Origin: an uncultured Bradyrhizobium sp.
Lineage (GTDB): Bacteria > Pseudomonadota > Alphaproteobacteria > Rhizobiales > Xanthobacteraceae
Assembly (NCBI RefSeq): GCF_947648125.1
Contig: NZ_CANSMR010000042.1
Coordinates: 1-48,311 of the forward strand
DNA length: 48,311 nucleotides
Direction: 5' to 3'
Within the stretch, counting starts at the first letter, position 1. Every line of letters begins with the position of its first letter. The notes under the pieces were generated by a model. It was given only the letters and a program-made list of their open reading frames with translations, was not told the origin of the DNA and ran no database searches. A program made the translations under genes and the position numbers. This document shows positions 15,556 through 23,614 of this stretch, in pieces.

Positions 15556-16563
15556 TTATACGCCGAGCTGGGCGGCCATGCAGGCCGGGCGCCAGACGAT
15601 TGCACCCCACGTCCCTGCGCTTTTCTTCTGGCGGAAGTAGCTGGAGTAGCGCTCGATGGCATGGGCGCGCATCTTCTCGGTGAAGCCGCAGGTCGCGGTG
15701 TCCTGGCCTTCGACGCGCGGTGCCCACATCTGCACGAGGCGACCGCCGGCGGTGTCGTACTCGGGCACCGTGATGATCTTCAGCTTCGGGACTGCGTCGA
15801 GCAGCAGCTTGGCCGCCGAGAGGCCGTAGGTGTTCACGCGGTTCAGGTCGGCCGACGCGGTCGGCGGCATGGCCAGGTGCAGCTCGGTCTCCTGGTCGAC
15901 GATGCCTTGCGTCTGCGACTGCAGCTGCTTGAACTGCGTCACGACCGAGTTGAAGATGTCCTCGGGCACGCCCGTGGCCCAGTTCACGGTGGCAGCCACC
16001 GGCGCGATGAGACGCGGATCGTTGGTCAGACCGTAATTCTGCAAGCCCGACACGCCGAACAGGTACGACGCGTTCAGGAACTTCGACAGGCCCAGGGCCG
16101 ACGAGTAGTTCAGCTGCGCGGCCAGGTCGACGCGGCCGGCGCCGGCCATTTCCAGTTCGCGCTCGCCCCAGCGGGTCCACGTCTGGAAGTGGTAGCTCTG
16201 GCGCTGCGGGTAGTTCACGTTCGCACCGCTGGAGCCGTCGGCCGAGTAGTCGCCATAGGTGGCGACCTCGGTGGTCGGCTCGGCCTGGATGAACGCAGCC
16301 GTCAGGGTCGTCCAGTCGCCTTTCTTCGACTCGCCGACGATCTCGGCGGCCTTCATCGGTGCGACCAGCACCTCGATGACCTTCGGGTCGACGTAGGTCG
16401 TCAGGTATGCCGGGATGCCGGCATTGGGCGTGCCGATCAGCGTGGGCGTGAGGTCCGCCGCGTCCATGGCGAACTGTGCCAGGGGCGTCGTGACGTTCTT
16501 CACGCCGGGCGCCAGGATGACGCCCTTGGCCGCCAGTTGGGCGATGACTTGGGAATCGCGCAT
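15556..16563 (-). CDS. Major capsid protein (DUF2184-like)
   Basis: This 335-aa protein is the main head subunit by position (after protease/scaffold and cement) and sequence. It contains VDPKVIEVLVAPMKAAEIVG and GDWTTLTAAFIQAEP early, YHFQTWTRWGERELE and SYLFGVSGLQNYGLTNDP in the middle, and RLVQMWAPRV and a late YSSYFRQKKSAGTWGAIVWRP. This is the DUF2184 capsid type with an HK97-like fold expected. There is no obvious N-terminal delta domain, in line with a separate scaffold. A terminator follows at 15514-15529. Confidence 0.9.
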   Translation of the reverse strand: MRDSQVIAQLAAKGVILAPGVKNVTTPLAQFAMDAADLTPTLIGTPNAGIPAYLTTYVDPKVIEVLVAPMKAAEIVGESKKGDWTTLTAAFIQAEPTTEVATYGDYSADGSSGANVNYPQRQSYHFQTWTRWGERELEMAGAGRVDLAAQLNYSSALGLSKFLNASYLFGVSGLQNYGLTNDPRLIAPVAATVNWATGVPEDIFNSVVTQFKQLQSQTQGIVDQETELHLAMPPTASADLNRVNTYGLSAAKLLLDAVPKLKIITVPEYDTAGGRLVQMWAPRVEGQDTATCGFTEKMRAHAIERYSSYFRQKKSAGTWGAIVWRPACMAAQLGV

Positions 16564-16590
16564 GTTCGTTTCTCCTTCGTTCTGCGCGAG

Positions 16591-17094
16591 TTAGGCGCCG
16601 GTGTTGCTGATCTTGACGACGGCGCCGACAGTGGCGGCCTCGGACACGAGAATGAAGCCCGTGTCGATGGTGGTGGCGGGCGGCGAGCCCGGTGCACCGA
16701 TGATGGTGTTGCCGGTCAGCACATCCCAGAAGACCGCCGCGCCGCGCGTCGGGGTGCCCGTGATCACGTCGGTGCGTACCCAGAAGTCGCCCTTGCCGAA
16801 CAGCGCGACGGGTTGGCCACCCTGGATGACCATGCTGGACTCGGCCAGGTAGGTCGTGATCTGGGCATTGTTCTCGCGGTGCACGAAGCCCACACGGGAT
16901 GCTTGCGGCGCGGCGGCAAGGATCGAATCCACAGTGCCGTCCGCCAGCAGCGCGGCGAACTTGCCGACCGTCACGCCCTTGGCAACGGCGACCATCTTGC
17001 CGTTGCCCGAGAGCTTGTAGATCATCGGATTGGACGACGCGAAGTCGCCGGCGACCGCTTGCGCGGGGTTGATGTAGACCTGATTCTGGAACAT
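16591..17094 (-). CDS. Structural cement (decoration) protein, gp24-like
   Basis: This 167-aa protein starts at 17094 after a strong AGGAG site. It begins MFQNQVYINPAQAVAGDFAS, which is typical of phage structural cement proteins. It is beta-rich (VGFVHRENNAQITTYLAESS, VIQGGQPVALFGKGDFWV) and ends in a small beta domain (TGFILVSEAATVGAVVKIS). Cement proteins bind the outer capsid surface and stabilise the expanded head. Location between scaffold and capsid genes supports the call. Confidence 0.85.
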   Translation of the reverse strand: MFQNQVYINPAQAVAGDFASSNPMIYKLSGNGKMVAVAKGVTVGKFAALLADGTVDSILAAAPQASRVGFVHRENNAQITTYLAESSMVIQGGQPVALFGKGDFWVRTDVITGTPTRGAAVFWDVLTGNTIIGAPGSPPATTIDTGFILVSEAATVGAVVKISNTGA

Positions 17095-17136
17095 GGGAGA
17101 CTCCTTTTCCGTTCCGGGGTGAAACCGTTTGAGGCG

Positions 17137-17940
17137 TTAGCCCCGCACGGAAATCTTGTCGACGTGCTTCATGTACGAAGGCACGTTGTCGGGTGCGGCG
17201 CCGGCGGCGTCCGCCGCATGCGCTGCCGTGCTGTGGCGGCCCGGGCGCACGCCGGCGGCGGCGCCGGCGGCGACCTTGTAGGCGTCCCACGCGACGCGCT
17301 CAGCGCCCTTGCCGATCTTGTCCACGTCGACGCCCACCTGGGCCAACGCCTCGCGGTAGATCGCGCCGGCGTCGTCCATGGCCACGTCGCCGAGCACGCC
17401 CTGCACCGAGCGGCGCGCTTCCTGCACGCTGGCTGCGCGTTCGCGCTCGGCACGCACGGCAGCGGCCACGACGGTCTGCACGGCCTTGGCGTCCATGGCG
17501 GCATGCGGCGTTGCGGCGCCACGGGCGGGCGTGCCTTCCTGGTTGGAGGGCGGCAGCACGGGATTGCCGTCTGCGTCGAGTTCGGGATCTTCGTCGTCGG
17601 CGCCTTTGACCTTGGCGGTCGGAGCCAGCGTGAAGCCCGGGCCTTCCTTGCCTTCATTCTCGGGGCCGACTTCACCCGAGGGCTGGCCGCCTTCGTCTTC
17701 AGCACCAGGTGCGGCCGCTGCGGCTGCAGGTGCAGCTGCGGCAGGCACCGCTTCGGGTGCAGCGCCGGGCAGGCGTGTCAGGACGGTCTCGAGCAGCGTC
17801 GCAATGTGCTTCAGCGCGGCGCCGATGTCGGCTCCGGGTGCTGCGGCGGCGGGGACTGCCGGAGCAGCCGCAGCAGGTGCTGCAGCAGCTGGGGCGGCAG
17901 CGGCGGGGGCTGCGCTCGGGTCTTTCTCGGGGAAGGCCAT
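17137..17940 (-). CDS. Nested in-frame scaffold protein, 267 aa
   Basis: Inside the protease gene the ATG at 17940 (codon 196) is preceded by AGGAG with a 5-nt spacer (AGGAGATACC), the best ribosome binding site in this region. Translation from it would give the scaffold part alone, MAFPEKDPSAAP onward. It has long Ala/Pro-rich segments, an acidic stretch (DDEDPELDADGNP) and a helical end (RAERERAASVQEARRSVQGV). This is the arrangement of lambda C and Nu3. The scaffold would guide capsid assembly and be removed by the protease. Confidence 0.7.
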   Translation of the reverse strand: MAFPEKDPSAAPAAAAPAAAAPAAAAPAVPAAAAPGADIGAALKHIATLLETVLTRLPGAAPEAVPAAAAPAAAAAAPGAEDEGGQPSGEVGPENEGKEGPGFTLAPTAKVKGADDEDPELDADGNPVLPPSNQEGTPARGAATPHAAMDAKAVQTVVAAAVRAERERAASVQEARRSVQGVLGDVAMDDAGAIYREALAQVGVDVDKIGKGAERVAWDAYKVAAGAAAGVRPGRHSTAAHAADAAGAAPDNVPSYMKHVDKISVRG

Positions 17941-18525
17941 GGTATCTCCTTGCAAAGATGGGTCGGGATGCTGCGAAGGTTGCAGCGCTGCGTCGGCGAC
18001 GTGAGCGTCCGAAGCGCGCCCCTCGTCCACCAGTGCTACGTGGTTGCCCTGGATTTTAGCCATGCGGCCATCGAATTTGTTGCCGTCCTTCGTGCCGGAC
18101 GTCATGACCGGGTCGTAGCGGTAGCTGCACGACAGGTCGGACTGCTCGTCGGACTCGATGAGATCGATGGCGTAGCCGTCCCACACGAGCAGGTCGCCGC
18201 GCAGGTACTTGCCATCGAACGTCACGCCGTGCACCGAGCCGCCGATGTACTCCTTGCGGGGCTCGTCGGCGGACTGCGCGATGTGCTTGACCATGAGCGG
18301 CACGCCCTCGAAGGACTTGATCGACTCACGCAGCGCCTCGGGGTCGCGGTACAGGTCATAGACCGTGTCGGCGTTCAGGCCAAGACCTTTCCAGCCGGGG
18401 ATTTCCTGCCCGCGGTACGGGTTCACCTCTGCCGTGGACAGGATGCAATTCTTCACGCGGAGACGGCCATCCGAATCCACCGAGCGGGCGGACTGGCGGT
18501 CAAAGGCGTGGTGCAGCTGCGTCAT
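17137..18525 (-). CDS. Prohead protease-scaffold fusion (DUF2213-like)
   Basis: This 462-aa protein starts at ATG 18525 (MTQLHHAFDRQS). Residues 1-185 form the DUF2213-type protease domain, with RVKNCILSTAEVNPYRGQEI, GVPLMVKHIAQSADEP, YIGGSVHGV, DLSCSYRYDP and GNHVALVDEGR. The His in VKHI and the Ser in LSCSY are plausible catalytic residues. Residues 196-462 are an Ala/Pro-rich, acidic and then helical scaffold region. A strong internal start for the scaffold alone lies at 17940. The frame is open further upstream across the tRNA-like sequence, which is a shadow. A minus-strand promoter is at 18550-18578. Confidence 0.85.
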   Translation of the reverse strand: MTQLHHAFDRQSARSVDSDGRLRVKNCILSTAEVNPYRGQEIPGWKGLGLNADTVYDLYRDPEALRESIKSFEGVPLMVKHIAQSADEPRKEYIGGSVHGVTFDGKYLRGDLLVWDGYAIDLIESDEQSDLSCSYRYDPVMTSGTKDGNKFDGRMAKIQGNHVALVDEGRASDAHVADAALQPSQHPDPSLQGDTMAFPEKDPSAAPAAAAPAAAAPAAAAPAVPAAAAPGADIGAALKHIATLLETVLTRLPGAAPEAVPAAAAPAAAAAAPGAEDEGGQPSGEVGPENEGKEGPGFTLAPTAKVKGADDEDPELDADGNPVLPPSNQEGTPARGAATPHAAMDAKAVQTVVAAAVRAERERAASVQEARRSVQGVLGDVAMDDAGAIYREALAQVGVDVDKIGKGAERVAWDAYKVAAGAAAGVRPGRHSTAAHAADAAGAAPDNVPSYMKHVDKISVRG

Positions 18526-18549
18526 GTTGGGCGGAATTGTACTCGCGCG

Positions 18550-18578
18550 ATGATAGCTGCCTATGGGCGTGTGCGCAA
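18550..18578 (-). promoter_or_regulatory. Minus-strand promoter for protease/scaffold and capsid genes
   Basis: On the minus strand TTGCGC (18578-18573) and TATCAT (18555-18550) are 17 bp apart, 25 bp before the ATG at 18525. The 12-base string GCTATCATCGCG around the -10 box also occurs at 36221-36232, upstream of the baseplate J gene. Confidence 0.6.
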
Positions 18579-18593
18579 CGATAGCGACATTCG

Positions 18594-18623
18594 TTGAACA
18601 CCTTGTGCGCCGCTCGCTATACT
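18594..18623 (+). promoter_or_regulatory. Plus-strand promoter of the candidate structured RNA
   Basis: TTGAAC (18594-18599) and TATACT (18618-18623) are 18 bp apart. It points away from the protease promoter and into a region with no plus-strand gene, so an RNA product is the likely output, beginning near 18630. Confidence 0.6.
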
Positions 18624-18629
18624 GGCACC

Positions 18630-18831
18630 AATCGCGGCGAGGTTCGATTCCTCGGTCTGGTGCCAACGCGCCGGACTTCATGGTGTACAACGCGGTACGA
18701 AAGCAAAGAGCGGAAAGCGCGGGGTGCACCAGCCGAGGCGACGGTCTCGGATTCCGACTCGGGACTAGTAGGCGACAAAGCCGCGTTTCTTAGGAGTCAA
18801 ACCCGAAGGCCTCGCGGCTTTGTCGTTTCTG
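18630..18831 (+). ncRNA. Candidate structured RNA with tRNA-like T-arm and CCA
   Basis: The predicted transcript starts at about 18630. It opens with a perfect T-arm (CGAGG-TTCGATT-CCTCG, 18638-18654), then seven bases GTCTGGT, a discriminator G and CCA (18663-18665), exactly as at the 3' end of a tRNA. No matching 5' acceptor strand lies upstream. A near match, ACCAGCC (6 of 7 pairs), lies about 65 bases downstream, followed by GGATTCCGAC, reminiscent of the tmRNA D-loop. That order recalls permuted two-piece tmRNA genes, but no tag reading frame was found. The RNA may end at the 13-bp hairpin followed by TTGTCGTTTCT. A tRNA remnant is the main alternative. Confidence 0.4.
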
Positions 18832-18927
18832 GCACAATCGTCACACTTTGGTCGGGGATGAAACGACCCTTCGGAGCCTGAGCGGGTCTGCTTCATTGCG
18901 CGCTGCTCGGGCTTTGTCGTTTCTGAA

Positions 18928-19938
18928 CTAGCTGTAGACGACAGGCGAACCGGCTGGCGAACGGGTGTGCACGACGTCCTGCTTCTGCTTTTCACCAGCG
19001 TTGCGGCCGGCCTTCGCGCGATAGGCACCCGGGAAGCCGGGCACGGGCTCCAGATCGTCGGCGGACTGCACGTCGCCACGACCCAGCGCCGGAATGATCG
19101 TGCGGCTGTGGCACCGACAGTTGATGGCCTCGCCCGGCAGCACCTGGCCGAAGCTGTCGCCGAAGTCGATCCCCGCCTGCGTGTCGAAGATCCACTGTTC
19201 GCGGCCGGCCTTGGTGTGCGTGGCGCGCGGCTCCTTGCCGGCACTCGAATGGATCCAGGTTGCCCAGTTTAAGCCGAGTTCCTGCTGGCGCGCGGCGTTC
19301 ATCTGCGCGGTGGCCTTGTTCGACTGGTCGCGTGCAATAAGCGCCGCGCGACGTGCCGACACGCCGCCGCGCTCCTTGATCTCGTCGGCCATGGTGGACA
19401 GGTCGCGGCCCTTCAGGAAGTTGCGCGAGACGATGCCCTCGATGTCCTTGTGGTAGTCCTGCTGGATCGACCGGATGAGCGCGACGTTCTCAGGCAGCTT
19501 GGCCTTCAGAATCAGCCGCTGCGCGGGTGTCAGCTGCAAATCGATGTCGAAACCGGCTCGCTTGAGCTTGCTGCCCCACGACAACGCGTTGTCGCGGTAC
19601 ATCGCCTGCAGCATCTGCGAGGCAAGTTTCTGCGACAGCGTCTCGAAGTGCTTCTCCCAGTGCGCGCGCAGGCGCGCCAGCTCGTCGAACATGTCGCCGG
19701 CCGATTCGCTCGGGCCCGGCAGGTCAGCGTCCTGTGCACGCTCTGGGTCGGGCAGGCGCCCGGCGGCCATGTTCGTATCGAGTGCGCGCCGGTACTTGGC
19801 CCGCAGCCAGTACTCGTAGCTCGCCGACATGTTAGTTATGGCCTTGGCCAGATCGCGGCGATAGGCGGCCTCGGTCTGCACGTTCGGCACGACCGCACCG
19901 AGCACGATGTCACGCTTGCCCGGGTTGCGCAGCTCCAT
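18928..19938 (-). CDS. SPP1 gp7 / Mu F-like head morphogenesis protein
   Basis: This 336-aa minor head protein follows the portal gene, as usual. The helical N-terminal half includes ELARLRAHWEKHFETLSQKL. The conserved core has LIARDQSNKATAQMNAARQQELG, TWIHSSAGKEPRATHTKAG with the expected His and Arg residues, and GEAINCRCHSRTIIP, the Cys-rich signature of this family. It joins the portal inside the prohead and may take part in DNA ejection. The gene begins just 3 bp after the portal gene ends. Confidence 0.88.
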   Translation of the reverse strand: MELRNPGKRDIVLGAVVPNVQTEAAYRRDLAKAITNMSASYEYWLRAKYRRALDTNMAAGRLPDPERAQDADLPGPSESAGDMFDELARLRAHWEKHFETLSQKLASQMLQAMYRDNALSWGSKLKRAGFDIDLQLTPAQRLILKAKLPENVALIRSIQQDYHKDIEGIVSRNFLKGRDLSTMADEIKERGGVSARRAALIARDQSNKATAQMNAARQQELGLNWATWIHSSAGKEPRATHTKAGREQWIFDTQAGIDFGDSFGQVLPGEAINCRCHSRTIIPALGRGDVQSADDLEPVPGFPGAYRAKAGRNAGEKQKQDVVHTRSPAGSPVVYS

Positions 19939-19940
19939 GC

Positions 19941-21572
19941 TCAGGCCTCGAGCGGATGTTCAACGCCGGATTGCGCGCCGGGCGGCAGGCCCGCTGTACC
20001 CAATGCCGCAGGGGCTGCCGGTGCCGCGGGTTCTGGCACCGGTGGCTGAATGCCCAGGATCGCCTCGGTGATGGACGCGATGTCGTCATCCGGGATTGCG
20101 TCGATGTTGCCATCCGCGATGCCCGAGTAGGGCGAGTCGGGATCGGACGACAGGCGCTGCGCGACCTGCTCGGCAGTGACCACGCCAGCCTCGATGTAGC
20201 CGCGGTCGGTCTCCATCTGCTCGCGGTCCATCGTGGCCTGTTCGACCTCGGTCGCCTCGTGCAGTTTCTCCCACTGCCAGGTGATGTCTTCGTCGACGAC
20301 ACCGAACAGGGACAGCTGCACCAGCTGCAGCACCACCTGCATGAGCGGCGACAGCGTCGCGCCCTGGTAGCCGTGGACGTAGTCGTACCAGACGCGGATC
20401 TCGCCGTCGCTCGACGCGTTCAGGCCCGAAGGCGTGATGCCGAGCAGCTTCACGAGCGGCGTGTGCGAGACGGCGCCCATCTGCTCCTGGGCCTGAGCTT
20501 GCAAGGCATCGAGGCCCGACAGTGGCGTGTTGACCTGGAAGAATTCCTCGGTGGCCTTGTCGAGCAGCAGCAGATTGCGATTGTCGCGGTACAGGTTCAG
20601 CAGCTGCGCCCGGTAGTCGAGCGACGTGCCGGCACCAGGCAGCAGCGACTGCTGCAGGTCCATCAGCACGCCCGAGACGGAGAACTGCTTGACGGTGTCC
20701 GACACCGACTGGCGCGTGCGCAGCCAGTTGTCGACGTAGGGAATCGCAAGCTGCGTCATGCTGATGCCGCGGAAGGAGTACGCCGGCTTGAGCATGTCCG
20801 CGACGGGGCGGCTCACGATCGTGAAAAGGCGCGTCGCATGCACCTCGGTGCCGATCAGCCACCAGGACGAGGGCTTGTAGAAATTCTCCTTGGTCGGGTC
20901 GATCGAGTTGTAGTCGTTCGGCGTGACCCAGTAGGGCTCGACCACGCGCAGGCCCTGGAACGCGCCGCGGCGCACCGAGTAGGGCTTGAGCAGCAGCGGC
21001 AGCTTGCGCATGCCGTCATCGTCCTTGAGCTTGATATACGCGTGCGCACCGCCGAAGGCCTGGTCGTGCACGACCAGTTGGCGCACGGCGGCGCGGATAT
21101 TCAGGCGCTTCAGCTCGGCTTCGATCTGCGTGCAGCGATCGTCATCCCCGTCGCCCGAGGATGCAACGACGCCCCAGCAGCGCACGCACTCATCGGCGAG
21201 CGTCTCGTGCATGGAGCGGTACTCGGCGAGCTGGCTCAGCAGTGAAAGGGTCGGAAAGCCCGGCCAGCCTGCATTTTCGACGAACGACAGCGCGCTGCGC
21301 GACTGTCCGGCCCAATCCATTGCGTGACTGGCGGCGCGTCGCTCCTTGGGCGTGTAATTGGCCTCATCGACGGCGTGCGCCCGGGCTAGCTGCAGGCTCG
21401 GCGAGGGCTCGGCGACCGGCGCCTGCGTCACCGCCGAGGACAGCGCCGTAGCTCGGTCGCGCCGGGTCTTCTCGTCGGCGGTCTCTGCCGGCAGGGCACT
21501 GGGCGCTGTCGTGGCTGCTGCGGCTTTGGTGGCGGGCGTGCGGCGGGTAGGGGGCAGGCGGCTTCGGGCCAT
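19941..21572 (-). CDS. Portal protein (DUF1073-like)
   Basis: This 543-aa protein would form the dodecameric DNA channel at the portal vertex. Landmarks are MHETLADECVRCWGVVASSG, DQAFGGAHAYIKLKDD, the block KENFYKPSSWWLIGTEVHAT, RLFTIVSRPVADMLKPAY with FRGISMTQLAIPYVDNWLRT, and a C-terminal GLNASSDGEIRVWYDYV typical of phage portals. The first 75 residues are a low-complexity Ala/Pro/Thr tail. It sits between the large terminase and head morphogenesis genes. Confidence 0.9.
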   Translation of the reverse strand: MARSRLPPTRRTPATKAAAATTAPSALPAETADEKTRRDRATALSSAVTQAPVAEPSPSLQLARAHAVDEANYTPKERRAASHAMDWAGQSRSALSFVENAGWPGFPTLSLLSQLAEYRSMHETLADECVRCWGVVASSGDGDDDRCTQIEAELKRLNIRAAVRQLVVHDQAFGGAHAYIKLKDDDGMRKLPLLLKPYSVRRGAFQGLRVVEPYWVTPNDYNSIDPTKENFYKPSSWWLIGTEVHATRLFTIVSRPVADMLKPAYSFRGISMTQLAIPYVDNWLRTRQSVSDTVKQFSVSGVLMDLQQSLLPGAGTSLDYRAQLLNLYRDNRNLLLLDKATEEFFQVNTPLSGLDALQAQAQEQMGAVSHTPLVKLLGITPSGLNASSDGEIRVWYDYVHGYQGATLSPLMQVVLQLVQLSLFGVVDEDITWQWEKLHEATEVEQATMDREQMETDRGYIEAGVVTAEQVAQRLSSDPDSPYSGIADGNIDAIPDDDIASITEAILGIQPPVPEPAAPAAPAALGTAGLPPGAQSGVEHPLEA

Positions 21573-21605
21573 GTTGGAATACCTTATTCGGTTGTCGCGC
21601 GAAGT

Positions 21606-23102
21606 TTAACCCGCTGCGCGCAGGATGTCCTGCGTGATGAGCTGCGAAATGGGGGTGCGCAGGAGCAATTGTTGCAGTGCGATGGCCATGCAGTCCGCGG
21701 TGTCGTCGTTCTTCGCATCGGGCACCGTCGTGATTTCAGCGACCCACGGCACGATCCAAGGCGCCTCTTCGGGATGCGGCAGGTAGACCTGACCGTTCGC
21801 CCATGCCCACGACACGGCGTGCCAGCGCGATTCTTTCGAGCCGAGCGGCGGCACGCCGACGATGCCCGGGTAGTGCTTGCGCAGCATGTCGATGAGCGCC
21901 GCGCCGTTGGCTGCCTCTTCGATGAAGATCTTCAGCGCGCGCGGATGCTTGCGCTTCAGATCCGCGATGGCCTGCGCCGTGGCCATGAAGGCGAGCTGTT
22001 CGCGGCGGCCCGTCAGCAGGTACACGTCGTTCTCGGTGGTCTTGGCCCAGACGCCGGCGGCGACGAAGTCCGATGCAGCACCGTCCTTGAACGTCGCGTC
22101 CACGCTGATGACCTCCTGCACGAAACGCAGGTTGGCCAAATCGGCGCGGCGGTAGTAGCGCACGCAGTCCCGTTTGAAGATCGCGCCCACGTCCGCGAGC
22201 GGCGACTGCTGGTACATGCTCGCCCACCACATGAGCGACATGTGCAGCTTGAGCTCGCGCAGCTTCGTCTCGTCGTGCAGGTGCGGCACCAGCGCGCCTG
22301 CGGGCAAATCGGGGTTGTAGCCGATCTCGTCGGGCAGGTTGAGCGCGGCAAAGGACAGCACCGTCAGGCGCGAGTCGCCCTTCATGGTCTTGCGCACATA
22401 CGCGAGCAGGTCGTTTGCGGACCATGGCGTGCCGATGATGACGGTCCCCGAGCGCGCCTGCAGCCGGGTCGTGAACACCGCGTCGTACCAGTCGCGGTGC
22501 GTCTGCTGGGTCAGCTCCGACAGGGCCTCCTGCGCATTCTTCACGGCATCGTCGATCAGGCCGATATCGACGCTGAAGCCCGTCAGCGGGCCGCCGACAC
22601 CGACACCACGCAGCCAGCCCTCGCCAGGCACCTCGAGGCCTTCGGACGCGTTGTCGATGCCCTTGAACCCGATCAGTGACACCTCAGGAAAGATCTCGCG
22701 ATAGATCGGCTCCAGCATGATGTTTTGCGCATCGCGGCGATTGCGCTGGGCCAGCGCGTGCGCGTAGCTGGCGCTCGCGATACGCACTGCCGGCAGCTCG
22801 CCCGTCAGGCGCCCGAACAGGTACGGCGGCAGGCAGCGCGAGATCAGCGAGGACTTGCCATGCTGTGGCGGCGCCGTCAGCACTAGCACCGGGCGCTTGC
22901 CGGCCAGCACGTCCTCGACAAACTGGTCGATAGCGCGGCACACGCGCAGCGAAAACCCCGAGTGCTTGAAGCGTGGCCGGTGCGTCGCGCTGACGAAGGC
23001 CGCGAAGTTGGTCCGGGCCAACTCGACCAGCACCTGCACCGGATCGGGCGCCGGCGGGCCCGCTGCGACCTCTGGGCGTTCCAGGACCGCAGCGTCAGCC
23101 AT
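21606..23102 (-). CDS. Terminase large subunit
   Basis: This 498-aa packaging motor has an ATPase domain with Walker A PPQHGKS (residues 78-84) and Walker B LIDDAVK (182-188), and the coupling motif GTPWSANDLL at about 224-233. The C-terminal nuclease domain has SVDATFKDG (from 333, Asp335), IFIEEAANG (about 394) and NDDTADCMAIAL near the end. It should cut and package concatemeric DNA. Circular permutation of the map suggests headful packaging. It overlaps the small subunit gene by 8 bp. Confidence 0.95.
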   Translation of the reverse strand: MADAAVLERPEVAAGPPAPDPVQVLVELARTNFAAFVSATHRPRFKHSGFSLRVCRAIDQFVEDVLAGKRPVLVLTAPPQHGKSSLISRCLPPYLFGRLTGELPAVRIASASYAHALAQRNRRDAQNIMLEPIYREIFPEVSLIGFKGIDNASEGLEVPGEGWLRGVGVGGPLTGFSVDIGLIDDAVKNAQEALSELTQQTHRDWYDAVFTTRLQARSGTVIIGTPWSANDLLAYVRKTMKGDSRLTVLSFAALNLPDEIGYNPDLPAGALVPHLHDETKLRELKLHMSLMWWASMYQQSPLADVGAIFKRDCVRYYRRADLANLRFVQEVISVDATFKDGAASDFVAAGVWAKTTENDVYLLTGRREQLAFMATAQAIADLKRKHPRALKIFIEEAANGAALIDMLRKHYPGIVGVPPLGSKESRWHAVSWAWANGQVYLPHPEEAPWIVPWVAEITTVPDAKNDDTADCMAIALQQLLLRTPISQLITQDILRAAG

Positions 23103-23607
23103 CGAGCGCGCCCATGGTGGCCAACTCCTTGAGCTGCTCGACGTACGTGTCGCGCTGTTCCTGCGACAGCGCCTGCGCGAAGGTCGCCCCCTGAGCGATC
23201 TCCAACACGGCTTTGTCGAAGCCGAGCAGCTTGGTCAGCATCGCAAAGGCCTTGTCCTTGGAGCGCATCTTCGGGACGAGCTGGCCCTGCTTGACCTCGA
23301 AGCCCTCGACCAGGCGTCCGTAGCGGTAGGTCTTGAGCTGCTCCATGTCGACCACGTAGCGCTCGATCGCGCCCACGCCGCCGCAGGTGCCGCAGGTCTC
23401 GCCCGTGCCAGCCACCGGGCGCGAACCGTCGAGCGGGCCGCCGTGACCGCCGGCGTAGGCCGCTCGGCCGCCGACCTCCCCATGCCCACCGCATTCCGTG
23501 CAGGTCTGAACCGTCGAGCGCAGCAACTCGGCCAGGTTGATGTTTATCAACTCGACGAGGTCAGCAATGAGGGACGCCTTGACGGGCGCGAGGCGGTAGT
23601 CGGTCAC
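23095..23607 (-). CDS. Terminase small subunit with zinc finger
   Basis: This 170-aa protein lies just upstream of the large subunit gene and overlaps it. It carries two zinc-binding pairs of DnaJ-like type (CTECGGHG and CGTCGGVG, about residues 36-75) separated by a Gly-rich loop. A basic segment VPKMRSKDKAFAMLTKLLGF follows, of the kind found at the C-terminal end of small terminases. The start is GTG at 23607; with TACACT only seven bases upstream, the message may be leaderless. It should recognise the packaging site. Confidence 0.8.
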   Translation of the reverse strand: MTDYRLAPVKASLIADLVELININLAELLRSTVQTCTECGGHGEVGGRAAYAGGHGGPLDGSRPVAGTGETCGTCGGVGAIERYVVDMEQLKTYRYGRLVEGFEVKQGQLVPKMRSKDKAFAMLTKLLGFDKAVLEIAQGATFAQALSQEQRDTYVEQLKELATMGALDG

Positions 23608-23614
23608 GCGTGCA

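Larger units (their letters stand above)
18526..18927. other. 402-bp gene-free region with promoters, tRNA-like element and hairpins
   Basis: No protein-coding gene is supported here. The region holds a minus-strand promoter for the protease gene (18550-18578), a plus-strand promoter (18594-18623), a tRNA-like T-arm with encoded CCA (18624-18665) and a 13-bp inverted repeat (18773-18785 with 18813-18825). A competing 8-bp inverted repeat (18822-18829 with 18860-18867) and a further hairpin (18877-18883 with 18905-18911) follow. The phrase GGCTTTGTCGTTTCTG at 18816 recurs near 18910 with one change. Confidence 0.7.

Noticed and set aside
15535-18597. A 1020-aa plus-strand open frame
   Set aside because: It lies antisense to the capsid, cement and protease genes, is rich in Arg, Gly, His and Val as expected for a shadow of GC-rich codons, and has no family features.
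18630-18831. Calling the structured RNA a tmRNA outright
   Set aside because: No tag reading frame with an alanine resume codon and a terminal LAA or similar was found, the acceptor pairing has one mismatch, and the alanine identity pair is missing. Kept only as a candidate.
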